A stretch of DNA of 64,000 nt from the NCBI RefSeq assembly GCF_000382145.1, contig NZ_KB907633.1, positions 22,084-86,083 of the forward strand. Direction: 5' to 3'. Source of the stretch: Psychrobacter lutiphocae DSM 21542. GTDB taxonomy: Bacteria > Pseudomonadota > Gammaproteobacteria > Pseudomonadales > Moraxellaceae. The notes below the pieces were generated by a model. That model ran no database searches and was not told where the DNA came from. It worked only from the letters and a program-made list of their open reading frames with translations. The translations under genes and the position numbers were made by a program. Numbering within the stretch: position 1 is the stretch's first letter; each line of letters begins with the position of its first letter. This document shows positions 9,625-19,682 of this stretch, in pieces.

Positions 9625-11052
9625 TTATGGCAGTTTTTGGCTAATGACCATATTTAACTCAATTACTGGCTGATCCGTATCTAAATAATCAACCGTGGTA
9701 TCAACTGCAATTAAATCTCCAGACGCTGACATCGCCTCACCTGATTTGCTAATACGAGCTTTTGCCACCAAGGACTTTTGGTCATTCATTGCTGAAGATA
9801 AGGTATGGGTGGGCATCATCGCATCATCATCATTGAGCGAAACTTGTAGTCCTTGCTCTGTATTGACAAGGTCGGCAGCTTGTAAACGCTTCACTGCCAA
9901 TGGTGCACCACCAGCTTGCTCTTGAATACTAACAAACAAAGTATCCTTGTTGCCTACCTCTGCTGCCAACTTATCATCTATACTAATACGAACCATTATA
10001 GTTCTGGTACTAATCGCAGGCTCGCTAGTCACCACTGATGACTCTCCGTCTGCTTGATTTGATACTTGTGTTGACTGAGCAGCATCAGCAGCTTGCTGTC
10101 TAATGTTTGCACTTAGCTCATCTAAGCTATTTAAAGCCGCTGAGTGATCTCCATCTCGTTGCGAGATACTCTCTTTTAATCGTACTATCCAGGCTTGGGC
10201 CAAGTCATAATTACCAGCACGTGCCTCACCCATTGCCATTAGCATTTGTGCGCCTTGATGCTCAGGGTTCTGCTGTAAAGCAGTTTGCAGCGCACGGCGG
10301 CTACTGCTATCTAATACACCGCCACTGGCAAAAAAACGAGTTTGAGCATAACCAACTGCCACATCTTCATCTTCTGGTGTCAAGCGATACGCACGAGCTT
10401 GTGCTTCTAATGCTGGATCTATCGCTTCAAACGCAAGATAGATATCTGCCAAGCGCATCCAACGCTGGGCATCGTGTGCATGGTGATGGACGTTGGCTTG
10501 AATTGCTGCCATTAATCCTGCGGTATCTTCAGCCGCCCACTCAGGCGGTGCATCAATTTTACCAGTAAGCAAATCATCTGCTACTTGCCCAACCTTATCC
10601 TGTGCTTGCCAAAACTGTACGGTACTACTGCGATCTGCTGACAAAAAATAGCCCAGTACAATCAGTACTGGCACACACACCAAAATTGTCAATCGTGCTT
10701 TGCCACTACGGGTTACTTGCAACTCACGCTGAGCTTTCGATACAGCGACCTTTGAGAGGTCATTATTTTGCTCACTCTCATTTAGCACCACTTTATTTTT
10801 GTCTTCACTAGCGAGTAACAGTTGTCGTTCAAGCTCAGTTTTTTGAGTATTGAACTCAATTTCACTCATTTTACCACTGCTATAATCAGCAGTCAGCTCT
10901 GCTAGTCGCTCTTTAAATACCTCAACATTTAGCGCGATGAGTTGATTGTTTTGCGCAGACTTATCTGCTCGCAACCATGGCAGTAAAACAATCACTGCTA
11001 ATAAAATTGCTAAAATTATTGCCAGCGCGACAAAAATCACTAACGTTGGCAT
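9625..11052 (-). CDS. ccmI: Cytochrome c biogenesis protein CcmI
   Basis: 475-residue component of the system I haem lyase complex that presents apocytochrome c to CcmF/CcmH. An N-terminal membrane helix (LVIFVALAIILAILLAVIVLL) precedes a coiled segment. A second membrane helix lies at about 121-142 (LTILVCVPVLIVLGYFL). A periplasmic TPR-like region follows (about 190-300, with DAQRWMRLADIYLAFEAIDPALEA). The C-terminal 150 residues resemble the usual CcmI beta domain. It lies 71 bp behind ccmH in the ccmF-G-H-I run. Confidence 0.88.
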   Translation of the reverse strand: MPTLVIFVALAIILAILLAVIVLLPWLRADKSAQNNQLIALNVEVFKERLAELTADYSSGKMSEIEFNTQKTELERQLLLASEDKNKVVLNESEQNNDLSKVAVSKAQRELQVTRSGKARLTILVCVPVLIVLGYFLSADRSSTVQFWQAQDKVGQVADDLLTGKIDAPPEWAAEDTAGLMAAIQANVHHHAHDAQRWMRLADIYLAFEAIDPALEAQARAYRLTPEDEDVAVGYAQTRFFASGGVLDSSSRRALQTALQQNPEHQGAQMLMAMGEARAGNYDLAQAWIVRLKESISQRDGDHSAALNSLDELSANIRQQAADAAQSTQVSNQADGESSVVTSEPAISTRTIMVRISIDDKLAAEVGNKDTLFVSIQEQAGGAPLAVKRLQAADLVNTEQGLQVSLNDDDAMMPTHTLSSAMNDQKSLVAKARISKSGEAMSASGDLIAVDTTVDYLDTDQPVIELNMVISQKLP

Positions 11053-11123
11053 GAATTAACTCCTTACAAGTTGAGATATAAACCAATTTTTAAACAGCGA
11101 CAAGCAATCAACCGCCCTGCTCT

Positions 11124-11762
11124 TTAGTCATCTTTTTTTAGTAAGCTTTTAGAGACCTTAGCATCAACGTCTTCTGTGCCACCATGTTCTTTTAACAACG
11201 CTTTTAACTTAGCGGCTTCTTCATCTGATAAGTTCGCACCTATCTCAGCAACCTTTGGCTTAGACTGCTTGGCTTGATCTGTTTCATTTAAAAACTGATC
11301 TGGGGTGATAACTGCCATGCGTTGTCTGCTTTTGGTACGCCATAGCCAACCCGCCACTACCAATAATAAAAATACAGGTGGGAAATACCATAAGATCCAA
11401 GTTGAAGGACGTACTGGAGGCTTATAGCTTATAAAATCACCGTAACGCTCATACATATACTCACGAATCTGAGCATCAGATTGACCCGCAATCACCATTT
11501 CATAGGTTTTACGTTTTAAGTCTTGTGCAATTTGTGAGTCTGAGCCTGCTAGATTTTGATTTTGACATTTTGGACACCGAAACTCCTCAATCAACCCCTT
11601 ATATTGCGCTTCTTGACGTGGGTTTTCAAATTCGTAAACCTCAATGGCCGCTTGCGCTGGTAAGCTAAGACCTAACAATGACAAGCACAGTAACAAACTA
11701 GCAGTCACATAAATCACACTGGTTTTGATCGTTTTTAAAATAGCATAAATTTGGGTCATCAT
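11124..11762 (-). CDS. ccmH: Cytochrome c maturation thiol protein CcmH (CcmL/NrfF type)
   Basis: 212 residues. A signal sequence or membrane segment ends at LPAQAA (about 38). The redox motif FRCPKCQNQNLAGSDSQIA holds C63 and C66 of the CcmH/NrfF family, which reduces the apocytochrome haem-binding cysteines. A second membrane helix is at about 125-147. The C-terminus extends 45 residues beyond short CcmH versions with a Lys/Glu-rich tail. Its start codon overlaps the ccmG stop in an ATGA arrangement, indicating translational coupling. Confidence 0.93.
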   Translation of the reverse strand: MMTQIYAILKTIKTSVIYVTASLLLCLSLLGLSLPAQAAIEVYEFENPRQEAQYKGLIEEFRCPKCQNQNLAGSDSQIAQDLKRKTYEMVIAGQSDAQIREYMYERYGDFISYKPPVRPSTWILWYFPPVFLLLVVAGWLWRTKSRQRMAVITPDQFLNETDQAKQSKPKVAEIGANLSDEEAAKLKALLKEHGGTEDVDAKVSKSLLKKDD

Positions 11763-12379
11763 TTACAAACCTCAGCAATACGATTGCTCGTTTCAGTGCT
11801 ACTTAAATCTACCTGTTGGTTGCCCAGCTCATTTAATAACGACATACAAGGCTCAATGCGCGCTTGCCAGTTTTCTTCACTGATTTCACCAATGATATGC
11901 TGACGAATATTACCACCAGAATCGACAATAAAGCTCTCAGGTGCGCCAGTTAGACCTAAGTCAATGGCAAAGCTGCCTGAGTAATCACGAAAGCTAAATA
12001 AAAATGGGTTACCGCCATCTGCCAAATAGTTGTGAGCATTATCCAGTTCATCTTTGTAGTTCACACCGACCATAGGCACACCACGATTGTGCAGCTCCAT
12101 CAAAAATGGATGCTCCACAATACAGGTTGGACACCAAGAGCCCCAGACATTCATTAAATACGGCTGATTTGGAAGATCTGCATTAGTCAGGTTTTTTGAC
12201 GTATCTGATAATAGTGGCAACTCAAACGTGGGCACCGGTCTATTTAAGGCGTTATCAATAACCACATCCGTTGGTTTGCCCAGTCTGGTAAAGAACATAA
12301 TTATCATGCCAGCAAACACAATCAGTGGAATTAAAAACCAGACTTTAAATTGTGATTTATTCATAATTGGGTCTGACAT
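11759..12379 (-). CDS. ccmG: Periplasmic thioredoxin CcmG/DsbE
   Basis: 206 residues, with one N-terminal membrane anchor (about 12-30) and a periplasmic thioredoxin fold. The active site is WGSWCPTC (C83, C86). The conserved GVNYKDELDNAHNYL and TGAPESFIVD segments are present. It keeps CcmH/apocytochrome thiols reduced. I chose the start at 12379 (MSDPIMNK) because GAGGA lies seven bases before it; an upstream in-frame start would add 19 unconvincing residues. It overlaps ccmH by 4 bp. Confidence 0.93.
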   Translation of the reverse strand: MSDPIMNKSQFKVWFLIPLIVFAGMIIMFFTRLGKPTDVVIDNALNRPVPTFELPLLSDTSKNLTNADLPNQPYLMNVWGSWCPTCIVEHPFLMELHNRGVPMVGVNYKDELDNAHNYLADGGNPFLFSFRDYSGSFAIDLGLTGAPESFIVDSGGNIRQHIIGEISEENWQARIEPCMSLLNELGNQQVDLSSTETSNRIAEVCK

Positions 12380-12498
12380 CTTTTTTTCCTCAATAAACAA
12401 TCTAGGGCGGCAATTACCTACAACAAACCATAGCATTTGAACAAATCATAGCATTTGGCTTAATTTGATTGGTAAAGATCGACACTCTCACAAACACA

Positions 12499-14448
12499 TT
12501 AATTCTTTTTCAAACGATAACGGCGATCTAACATACTAACTAGGGCGCCTAATGCCATCAATAAAGCACCTGTCCATAGCCAAGCAATCATAGGCTTAAC
12601 ATAAATACGAACCGCCCAACTTCCTTCAGGATTTTTGTCATCAATCGGCTCACCTAACGCCACATACAGGTCACGCATGGCGCCAGAGGTAATACCTGCT
12701 TCAGTCATTGGCATACTACTTACCACATAATTGCGTTTTTGTGGATATAAAGTAGTGACGTATTTACCCTGTTTAGTAACTTGAATCTCAGCCTGCACAG
12801 CATCATAGTTTTTGCCACGCACTTCATCAAATTCAACTAAATTAAAGTCATAACCACTAACTTCTACCGTATCACCTTCTTGCATTGCCACGTCACGCTC
12901 GACGCTCAATGCACTGGTAACACCAATACCTATGGCCAAAATTAAGATACCCAAGTGCGCAATGTGCATGCCCCAATAGTGGGCTTTTAGACGGCGTAAG
13001 CCTGCGCCTAAAGAAGATGCATTACGGGTTTTGTCTTTAATATCATATAGCATCCAGCCAAGCACCCACAGACATAAGGCTGCTGTTACAACTATCTGTA
13101 AATTTAAGCTTTGGGTAAAGACGTAAGTGACAATAGCTGCCAATAACGCACTACTTACAAATATGGTGCTGACCACGCCCAATAGCGGACGCTTATCTTG
13201 TTTCCAGCGCAAGTTTGACCCCATGCCTAATGCCAATAATAGCAGCCAGGTTAATGGTACAAATAAAGCATTAAAGTAGGGAGGGCCCACAGAGACCTGA
13301 CCTAGATTAAAGGAGTCAGCAATAATGGGGTACAAAGTTCCAAGTAGCACAACTAAAGTTGCAACTAAAATTAAAATATTATTAATCACCAATAAGGTTT
13401 CACGTGACTTTAAGCCATAATGGCTCTCTACGGTCAAGCGCCAGCCTCGTACCGCAAACATGATTAATCCAGTACCAATGACAATACCTAAAATTACCAA
13501 AATCGCAAGTCCACGAGTCGGGTCGGCTGCAAACGAGTGCACCGAGGTAATCACCCCAGAACGTACCAAGAAAGTTCCTAACAAGCTTAGTGCAAAGGCA
13601 AAGATGGACAGCATAATGGTCCAAGCCTTGAATACCCCTCGCTTCTCAGTCACTGCCAATGAGTGAATCAAAGCGGTACAAGCAAGCCATGGCATTAATG
13701 ACGCATTTTCTACTGGGTCCCAGAACCACCAGCCACCCCATCCAAGCTCATAATATGCCCACCAAGCACCAAGGGCGATACCAAGCGTTAAAAAGCCCCA
13801 CGCCGCCAGCGCCCAGGGACGTGACCAACGTGTCCAAACCGCATCAAGTCGCCCTGCCCATAACGCAGCCATACAAAAGGCAAAAGGTACCGACATGCCG
13901 ACATAGCCCATATATAGCATCGGCGGATGGAAGATAAGTCCAGGGTCTTGCAATAAGGGGTTAAGATCTGCGCCATCAACTGGAATATTGGGTAAGGTGC
14001 GATCAAAAGGTGATGAGGTGAAAATTAACATGGCGAGCATCATAAACTGCACTGCCGCTAGGATAACCAAGACACGTGCTCTCATATTTAACGGCAATCC
14101 ACGGCTAAACCATGCCACCAAGGCAGACCAAGCCGCTAGGATAGTCACCCATAATAGCAATGAGCCTTCATGACCACCCCAAGTTGCAGATAATTTATAG
14201 TACCAAGGCAGTAATGAATTTGAATGTTGGGCCACATAGACCAAGCTGAAGTCATTATAGTAGAAGCCAGCCATTAAGGTCAGGAATGACACAAAGACGG
14301 CAACGAATTGTGCCCAAGCCAAACTTGGCGCCAAACGTTGCAGATGCGGTTGTTCGCGTGTAATACCAAAGCTTGGTAGTACAACTTGCAATAAAGCCAA
14401 TATCAATGATGCAACTAATGCAAAATATCCTAGCTCTGTGATTACCAT
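12499..14448 (-). CDS. ccmF: Haem lyase subunit CcmF
   Basis: 649-residue polytopic inner-membrane protein that attaches haem to apocytochrome c. The family-defining Trp-rich periplasmic segment GWGGWWFWDPVENASLMPW is intact, and WGGHEGSLLLW marks the first haem-side loop. About 14-15 hydrophobic segments are visible, and a large periplasmic domain precedes the final helix. It is the first gene of the ccmF-G-H-I run. ccmA-E are not adjacent: a DUF445 gene lies upstream instead. Confidence 0.95.
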   Translation of the reverse strand: MVITELGYFALVASLILALLQVVLPSFGITREQPHLQRLAPSLAWAQFVAVFVSFLTLMAGFYYNDFSLVYVAQHSNSLLPWYYKLSATWGGHEGSLLLWVTILAAWSALVAWFSRGLPLNMRARVLVILAAVQFMMLAMLIFTSSPFDRTLPNIPVDGADLNPLLQDPGLIFHPPMLYMGYVGMSVPFAFCMAALWAGRLDAVWTRWSRPWALAAWGFLTLGIALGAWWAYYELGWGGWWFWDPVENASLMPWLACTALIHSLAVTEKRGVFKAWTIMLSIFAFALSLLGTFLVRSGVITSVHSFAADPTRGLAILVILGIVIGTGLIMFAVRGWRLTVESHYGLKSRETLLVINNILILVATLVVLLGTLYPIIADSFNLGQVSVGPPYFNALFVPLTWLLLLALGMGSNLRWKQDKRPLLGVVSTIFVSSALLAAIVTYVFTQSLNLQIVVTAALCLWVLGWMLYDIKDKTRNASSLGAGLRRLKAHYWGMHIAHLGILILAIGIGVTSALSVERDVAMQEGDTVEVSGYDFNLVEFDEVRGKNYDAVQAEIQVTKQGKYVTTLYPQKRNYVVSSMPMTEAGITSGAMRDLYVALGEPIDDKNPEGSWAVRIYVKPMIAWLWTGALLMALGALVSMLDRRYRLKKN

Positions 14449-14589
14449 ATTTGCTCGCCCTAAAACTACGTCGCTATTGCTTATTAAAAGTCTAATTTAG
14501 CATAATCAAACTATCATTTAGCGTAAACTCGTATTCAGTGTTTAATTTTCAATACTTAATATTTAATAGACAAATCACTAATAAATAAC

Positions 14590-14645
14590 ATTTGCTTAAA
14601 CGAATAAATAAAACTTGTTTAAACGAATAAATAACACATGCTTAA
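14590..14645. repeat. AT-rich direct repeat
   Basis: Two near-copies of a roughly 23-bp unit centred on TTAAACGAATAAATAA, in the 537-bp gap upstream of ccmF. Otherwise that gap holds only the hairpin at 14769. Confidence 0.7.
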
Positions 14646-14768
14646 AATGACATTCGCTTGGTTTTGACTTAATGTGATGAGGTGTTGATCAATAAAAATA
14701 CAGTCAAACAGCAATCGGTTAAATCCAGATTAAAAATATGTTTAGATTAACCTTGTATTATGACGAAC

Positions 14769-14798
14769 AAAGCCACTCATTTTTGGCGAGTGGCTTTT
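14769..14798. terminator. Hairpin terminator downstream of the DUF445 gene
   Basis: AAAGCCACTC and GAGTGGCTTT form a 10-bp stem with a short loop, about 190 bp past the DUF445 stop and upstream of ccmF. The T-run is stronger on the plus strand, but the stem can work both ways. Confidence 0.7.
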
Positions 14799-14985
14799 CC
14801 ATTTTTAGTGACAATGCTATCTGTGACACCTACTGCATCATTTAGTATATTCACTAAGGCGGCATTATAGCATGTTCAATACACCAATAGTCAGCACATA
14901 TGTTAACTCAATCTATCAGAAGAGAGGTCTTAAACTACCACCATTCACTGTGTCAAAGATCGCAGCAAAATTATTAACTAATCAG

Positions 14986-16314
14986 TTATCCACTCACTGG
15001 AAAGAATACCAAGATAAGATGTAGCCAACCTGCCAAAAAGCCGGTAACCCCGCCTAAAATAATCAGGGTAGTCTCATCTTCTCTGAAGGCTGGACGCAAT
15101 AAGTTTTGAAACTCATGTGAGGTTAACGCCTTAATACGCTCACAAAATAGCCCATAAATCTTACTGGCGCGACTTTCATTCAGCTCAGGATCTCGAATTG
15201 GTACCATAGTGGCATCAATAGACTTATCAATTATAGTATTTTTTAATTGACCAAATTCACGGCGACCTAAGCCAACTCTCAAGGTGGTACTTACCACAGG
15301 TGACTCTAATAAAGCATAGAGATGACGCTTCATCAATACTCGTGTTTCAGCTGCCTTTTTTCCATACATCATCTCATTCATAATATTCTCAAGAGTGACT
15401 AGCTCTTCGACCACAATGCCAGCAAATACCTCAGAGACTTCAGGCTGACGTTTCATAAAGCCACCTTGCCAATTATAGGTATCAATACGTGGTAATACAG
15501 GCACAATAAAGGGGAAGCCTTTGACACGCTTAAATAGACGCAAATACCTAATGGGATGCGGGTCTACTGGATTAAATACCATCCAAATGGCAATCCAGTT
15601 GGTTAAAAATCCCCAGATGGCGGCAAAAAATGGCACTGTCCAATGCTGTGGCACCAATAAATAGATAAACATTTGGATAATACCAAAGATAAATCCGATC
15701 AACGCACTAATATGCCAGATAAAGTTGATCTCTTTTTGACCTACCTTTAAAAACATATTGACCATCAAACGGCGATCATTCTCCATAGTCCGCACAATCA
15801 TCTCGCGCATATCGACCAAGTTTTCAACATTATGGGTCAAGTCAACGACCAGCTCACGCATAATCTCTGGCAACTGCTGATGTGCATAGGCATAGATACG
15901 GCGCTTAACTGCATAGGGTAGATTGCTCCACAACGATGCTGAGCGCTCATTCATAATTTCATCAATCAACTGCTCAAGATTTTCATCCACCGTTTGAGTG
16001 ATAAAGTCAGCCATTTCTTCAGGCTCCATCGCCTTAAAGAATTCATCAAGTGAACCCAGCTTAGAGAGAGTTTGATCAACAATGACTCCGGAAATTTTGC
16101 CCGCTTTGCGTGGCACGATACCCTGCCAGCCTAATCCTTGCCAGTCATAGGGTAGATTTGGAATCTTGATGCCCCAAAATTTGATGGGGTAAAATAACAT
16201 TTTTAGCGCCATCCACACATGTGCCCAAGTAACAAATGCGGTTACAAAAGGGATGGTCATCATCGCAAAAAATTCAGGATGTTCTGTTAAGTATTGCCAG
16301 ATTGAAGATAGCAT
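14986..16314 (-). CDS. DUF445 family membrane protein
   Basis: 442 residues. Hydrophobic helices lie near both ends (FFAMMTIPFVTAFVTWAHVWM at the start; LIILGGVTGFLAGWLHLILVFF at the end) with two more in the middle (about 205-245). The long intervening segments are amphipathic, as in the DUF445/YheB-like family, whose function is unknown. Repeated motifs such as MADFITQTVDENLEQLIDEI fit that family. No clear ribosome binding site precedes the ATG. It stands alone, with its own terminator region. Confidence 0.8.
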   Translation of the reverse strand: MLSSIWQYLTEHPEFFAMMTIPFVTAFVTWAHVWMALKMLFYPIKFWGIKIPNLPYDWQGLGWQGIVPRKAGKISGVIVDQTLSKLGSLDEFFKAMEPEEMADFITQTVDENLEQLIDEIMNERSASLWSNLPYAVKRRIYAYAHQQLPEIMRELVVDLTHNVENLVDMREMIVRTMENDRRLMVNMFLKVGQKEINFIWHISALIGFIFGIIQMFIYLLVPQHWTVPFFAAIWGFLTNWIAIWMVFNPVDPHPIRYLRLFKRVKGFPFIVPVLPRIDTYNWQGGFMKRQPEVSEVFAGIVVEELVTLENIMNEMMYGKKAAETRVLMKRHLYALLESPVVSTTLRVGLGRREFGQLKNTIIDKSIDATMVPIRDPELNESRASKIYGLFCERIKALTSHEFQNLLRPAFREDETTLIILGGVTGFLAGWLHLILVFFPVSG

Positions 16315-16417
16315 GTTGGGTGTATCACTTATACTTAGGCTGATTGTCGCAACCTATTTCCATGTTTTTATCATTTTAGAAAGCCAAATTTTAACCCGAT
16401 TTATCTACAAAGTGTAG

Positions 16418-16512
16418 CCTAATACCTATTAATGTATAACCTAATACCTATTAATGTATAGCCTAACCTATTAATCCGATAAGGGGTTAATTTTAATCCG
16501 ATAAGGGGTTGA
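16418..16512. repeat. Two adjoining tandem arrays (22-bp and about 29-bp units)
   Basis: CCTAATACCTATTAATGTATA occurs twice in tandem (16418-16461). A truncated copy follows, then two copies of TTAATCCGATAAGGGGTT. They occupy the divergent spacer between the DUF445 gene and mrdA. Confidence 0.85.
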
Positions 16513-16593
16513 TTTAGCGTGACTAAATCCTTTTATGTTATTGATGATAGCCTGTTCACTATAACGACTGCAACCCATAATCCAAAATTTATA

Positions 16594-16735
16594 TTAGTGT
16601 CTGTTAATTCGTAGTAAACATCTAGTCTATTTTTTTTGTGTAAAGTTCGTGTAGAAATAGGTACAAAAAAATAAAGTTTTTCTTTAAGCCTAGGCTGCTA
16701 TCAAGCACATATGGTAAAAGTTCAACAGATCTTAA
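16594..16735. mobile_element. Miniature element family B, copy 2 (about 142 bp)
   Basis: The left end TTAGTGTCTGTTAA and the right end, TTAAGATCTGTTGAA on the other strand, are imperfect inverted repeats. The interior AAATAGGTAC, AAATAAAGTTTTTCTTTAAGCCTAG and CAAGCACATATGGTAAA match the copies at 9454 and 54790. It lies about 50 bp upstream of the mrdA promoter. Confidence 0.7.
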
Positions 16736-16781
16736 GCAACGAGTTTTCATTTTTATGACTGGTCGCAAGCTTCTGTGGTTG

Positions 16782-16790
16782 TGCTATAAT
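16782..16790 (+). promoter_or_regulatory. Extended -10 promoter for mrdA
   Basis: TGCTATAAT is a perfect extended -10 element (TG, one base, TATAAT) with no convincing -35. It lies about 115 bp before the chosen mrdA start, just downstream of miniature element B copy 2. Confidence 0.55.
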
Positions 16791-16905
16791 TTGCAAGCCG
16801 TGACTCGCCAAATGATCTTCATCAACGGTAACTGTCAATATTTCTTTGCACCTGCAAACTACCTTTTCACGCCTTGTAATTAATCGATTTAATGAAACCG
16901 CTTTC

Positions 16906-18891
16906 ATGAAACAACCAATCTCTAGCGACACTCGCGAAGAAAACCGTGTATTTATCCACCGCATCTTATTTGCTGGTCTGTTTATCCTTCTAGGCTTGGC
17001 TATGCTTATGGTGCGCTACTGGTACTTGCAGGTCTATTCGCATGAAAAGTATATTACCCAAGCTGAGAATAATCGAGTTAAGCTAATTTCAGACCCACCC
17101 TCACGCGGGTATATCTATGATAGAAACGGAGTTTTGCTAGCAGATAACAAGCCAGTATTTACTGCCATGCTAAGCCCTGATGAAGTCAAAGACCCTAAAC
17201 GAACGCTGGCTCTATTAGCACCTATTTTTAACTTATCAGATGAAGAGATCATCGATATCTTAGCGCGTATTGATAAAAATAAAAACGACCCAGTAACCAT
17301 AAAAATTGATATTACAGATGAACAGATGGCGCAGTTTAGTGAGCGCAAACCTTTTTTTAAGGGTGTAAGCATACAAAGCAAACTCACTCGCAGCTATCCT
17401 TATGACGAGCTGTTCGCTCACGTTATTGGTTATGTAGGACGCATTAATGATAAGGAGACCAAGCAAATCGATAAAGAGCGCTATGCAGGTACTGATTTAA
17501 TTGGCAAAATTGGTATTGAAAAATACTATGAAGACTTATTATTGGGTAAACCAGGGTATCAGGCAGTAGAAACAAATGTTCATGGAGAGATATTACGCAA
17601 ACTAGAAAGCACCCCACCAGTTCCAGGGAATGATATTTATCTTAGCTTAGATTATGGACTACAAAAAGTAGCACAAGATCAACTCAATGGCCGCCGCGGT
17701 GCTATTGTCGCCATAGATCCTACTAATGGTGATGTGTTAGCTTTTGTTAGCAACCCAAGTTTTGATCCAAACCCTTTTATCTCAGGTATTTCTTTTAAAG
17801 ATTATGGCGCTTTACGTGATGATCCAGACCAGCCTTTATATAATCGTGCGCTACAAGGTATGTATCCCCCCGCCTCTACCATTAAGCCATTTGAGGGCTT
17901 AGCTGGCATTCATTATGGCATTATGGGGTGGAATGATACTATATATGATCCTGGTTACTTCAGCCTGCCAGGTGATAGCCACCGCTTTCGTGATTGGAAA
18001 AAAGGAGGGCATGGTACGGTTGATTTGACCAAATCCATTGTGATGTCAGTGGATACCTATTACTACAAGCTATCATATCAGCTTGGTATTCAGCGCCTGC
18101 ATGACTGGATGGTGAAGTTTGGTTTTGGTAAAGATACCGGCATTGATTTGCCCAACGAAAAATCAGGTATTATGCCCTCCCCGCAATGGAAAAAAGACAC
18201 TTATAACAAAGACTGGCTGCCAGGTGAAACCATTTCTGTCAGTATTGGTCAGGGTTATTTTTTGGCAACCCCATTACAAGTTGCCAATGCCACCGCCATG
18301 ACTGCAAGTTTGGGTAAAGAAATTACACCGCACATGCTCAAACGTTCTGAGGGTGCTGCTGAAGTACATCCGATTGATAAGCCCACTGGCGAAATTGAGT
18401 TTAATGGTACCGAGGCCGACTGGTTAAAAATGCACAATGCGATGGAGCAAACAGTCAAACGAGGTACCGCCCGCCGTATCTATACTCCACGCTATCGTAT
18501 GGCGGGTAAAACGGGTACTGCGCAAGTTAAGTCCATCCCACAAGGCAAAAGCTATAATAAAGCAGCTTTGGATAAGCGTCATTGGGACCATGCTTGGTTT
18601 ACTGGCTTTGCGCCAGTAGATGACCCACAAATTGCTATTGCTATCTTGGTCGAAAATGGTGGTGGCGGAAGTACCACAGCGGCTCCTATCGGACGTGCGC
18701 TATTTGATTATTGGATATTACAGCGTCCAAACAACCCGATTTTACCTCCAACTCCAGAGGAGCTTGCTGAAATAAAAACCAAAAAGGCCGCTGAAAAAGC
18801 AAAATTAGATGCCGAGCGTGACGCACAAGAGGCACTTGAAAAACAAGCTGAGGCGCAAGAAGCTACAAATAATAAACCTGACGCTGAATAG
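16906..18891 (+). CDS. mrdA: Penicillin-binding protein 2 (elongation transpeptidase)
   Basis: Class B peptidoglycan transpeptidase of the elongasome. With the start at 16906 it has 661 residues. A short cytoplasmic tail and one membrane helix (ILFAGLFILLGLAMLMV) are followed by the pedestal domain with PPSRGYIYDRNG. The transpeptidase domain has the SxxK motif at S324-K327 (PPASTIKPFEG), SVDTYYYKL, and KTGTAQ at 535. A Lys/Ala/Glu-rich tail ends the protein. The frame is open 20 codons further up to 16846. No strong ribosome binding site marks either start. rodA is not adjacent. Confidence 0.93.
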   Translation: MKQPISSDTREENRVFIHRILFAGLFILLGLAMLMVRYWYLQVYSHEKYITQAENNRVKLISDPPSRGYIYDRNGVLLADNKPVFTAMLSPDEVKDPKRTLALLAPIFNLSDEEIIDILARIDKNKNDPVTIKIDITDEQMAQFSERKPFFKGVSIQSKLTRSYPYDELFAHVIGYVGRINDKETKQIDKERYAGTDLIGKIGIEKYYEDLLLGKPGYQAVETNVHGEILRKLESTPPVPGNDIYLSLDYGLQKVAQDQLNGRRGAIVAIDPTNGDVLAFVSNPSFDPNPFISGISFKDYGALRDDPDQPLYNRALQGMYPPASTIKPFEGLAGIHYGIMGWNDTIYDPGYFSLPGDSHRFRDWKKGGHGTVDLTKSIVMSVDTYYYKLSYQLGIQRLHDWMVKFGFGKDTGIDLPNEKSGIMPSPQWKKDTYNKDWLPGETISVSIGQGYFLATPLQVANATAMTASLGKEITPHMLKRSEGAAEVHPIDKPTGEIEFNGTEADWLKMHNAMEQTVKRGTARRIYTPRYRMAGKTGTAQVKSIPQGKSYNKAALDKRHWDHAWFTGFAPVDDPQIAIAILVENGGGGSTTAAPIGRALFDYWILQRPNNPILPPTPEELAEIKTKKAAEKAKLDAERDAQEALEKQAEAQEATNNKPDAE

Positions 18892-18930
18892 TCAATTTGC
18901 TGAATAGTCAATTTGCTGAATAGTCAATTT
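18883..18930. repeat. Tandem repeat 3 x 16 bp spanning the mrdA stop
   Basis: Three identical copies of GCTGAATAGTCAATTT. The first includes the last Ala-Glu codons and the TAG stop of mrdA, so the array duplicated the 3' end of the gene outward without altering the product. Confidence 0.95.
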
Positions 18931-18989
18931 AATATCGTTAATTCAGCATCGTCAACTCAATTTATATCAGAGACTGTATAGACCACCAC

Positions 18990-19682
18990 GTGAGCGACAA
19001 CATGAGTGCCAAGCATAGACAAAAACCGACCAAACAAAAAAGAGCTCCGACCAAAGCCAAAGCTGCCATCAGCCAAGTACGCATTATAGGTGGCCAATTC
19101 AAACGCCAATGGGTATCTTTTATTGATGCTGAAGGCTTACGTCCAAGTCCTGACAGGCTCAGAGAGACCTTATTTAACTGGTTACAGTTTGATCTGCACG
19201 AAGCCCATGTATTAGATTTATGTGCAGGCAGTGGCGTACTTGGCTTTGAAGCACTCTCACGCGGCGCACAGCAGGTTACTTTTATCGAGCTACTAGCTCA
19301 ACAAGCACAGCAAATTGCCCAAACGGCACACAAGCTAAAACTTACGACTGATCAATTTCGGATATATGTCGGTGATGCACAACACGTACTCACAACCGAA
19401 CTCAACCCTATTAACAATATCCAACCTAACTGTGAACAAACCAGCCACACCCAGCCCCCTTATCATCTAATATTTTTAGACCCTCCTTATGACTCAATGC
19501 TGTGGGTGTCTTTATTAAACATATTGATTCAGCAACAACTGGTTGACTCAAACACACTATTATATATAGAAGACAGACGAGAACTGAAAGAGACTTTATC
19601 TGACTTAATGCAGCCATATAAGGTATTAAAATCGACCAAAATTGGACAAATTTTTGCCAGCCTGATTCAAATATCGCTCTAA
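18990..19682 (+). CDS. rsmD: 16S rRNA (guanine-966-N2)-methyltransferase RsmD
   Basis: 230-residue SAM-dependent methyltransferase acting on 30S subunits. It shows RIIGGQFKRQ at the N-terminal core and LRPSPDRLRETLFNWL. SAM motif I is VLDLCAGSGVLGFEALSRGA, and the catalytic motif is FLDPPYDS (D/N-PPY class). The GTG at 18990 and an ATG at 19002 are both possible starts. A short Asn/Gln/Thr/Ser-rich insertion precedes the catalytic motif. Confidence 0.92.
   Translation: MSDNMSAKHRQKPTKQKRAPTKAKAAISQVRIIGGQFKRQWVSFIDAEGLRPSPDRLRETLFNWLQFDLHEAHVLDLCAGSGVLGFEALSRGAQQVTFIELLAQQAQQIAQTAHKLKLTTDQFRIYVGDAQHVLTTELNPINNIQPNCEQTSHTQPPYHLIFLDPPYDSMLWVSLLNILIQQQLVDSNTLLYIEDRRELKETLSDLMQPYKVLKSTKIGQIFASLIQISL

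Noticed and set aside
10107..10568. 153-codon plus-strand ORF inside ccmI
   Set aside because: Fully antisense to a well-supported ccmI coding region; codon pattern and composition are those of a shadow frame.
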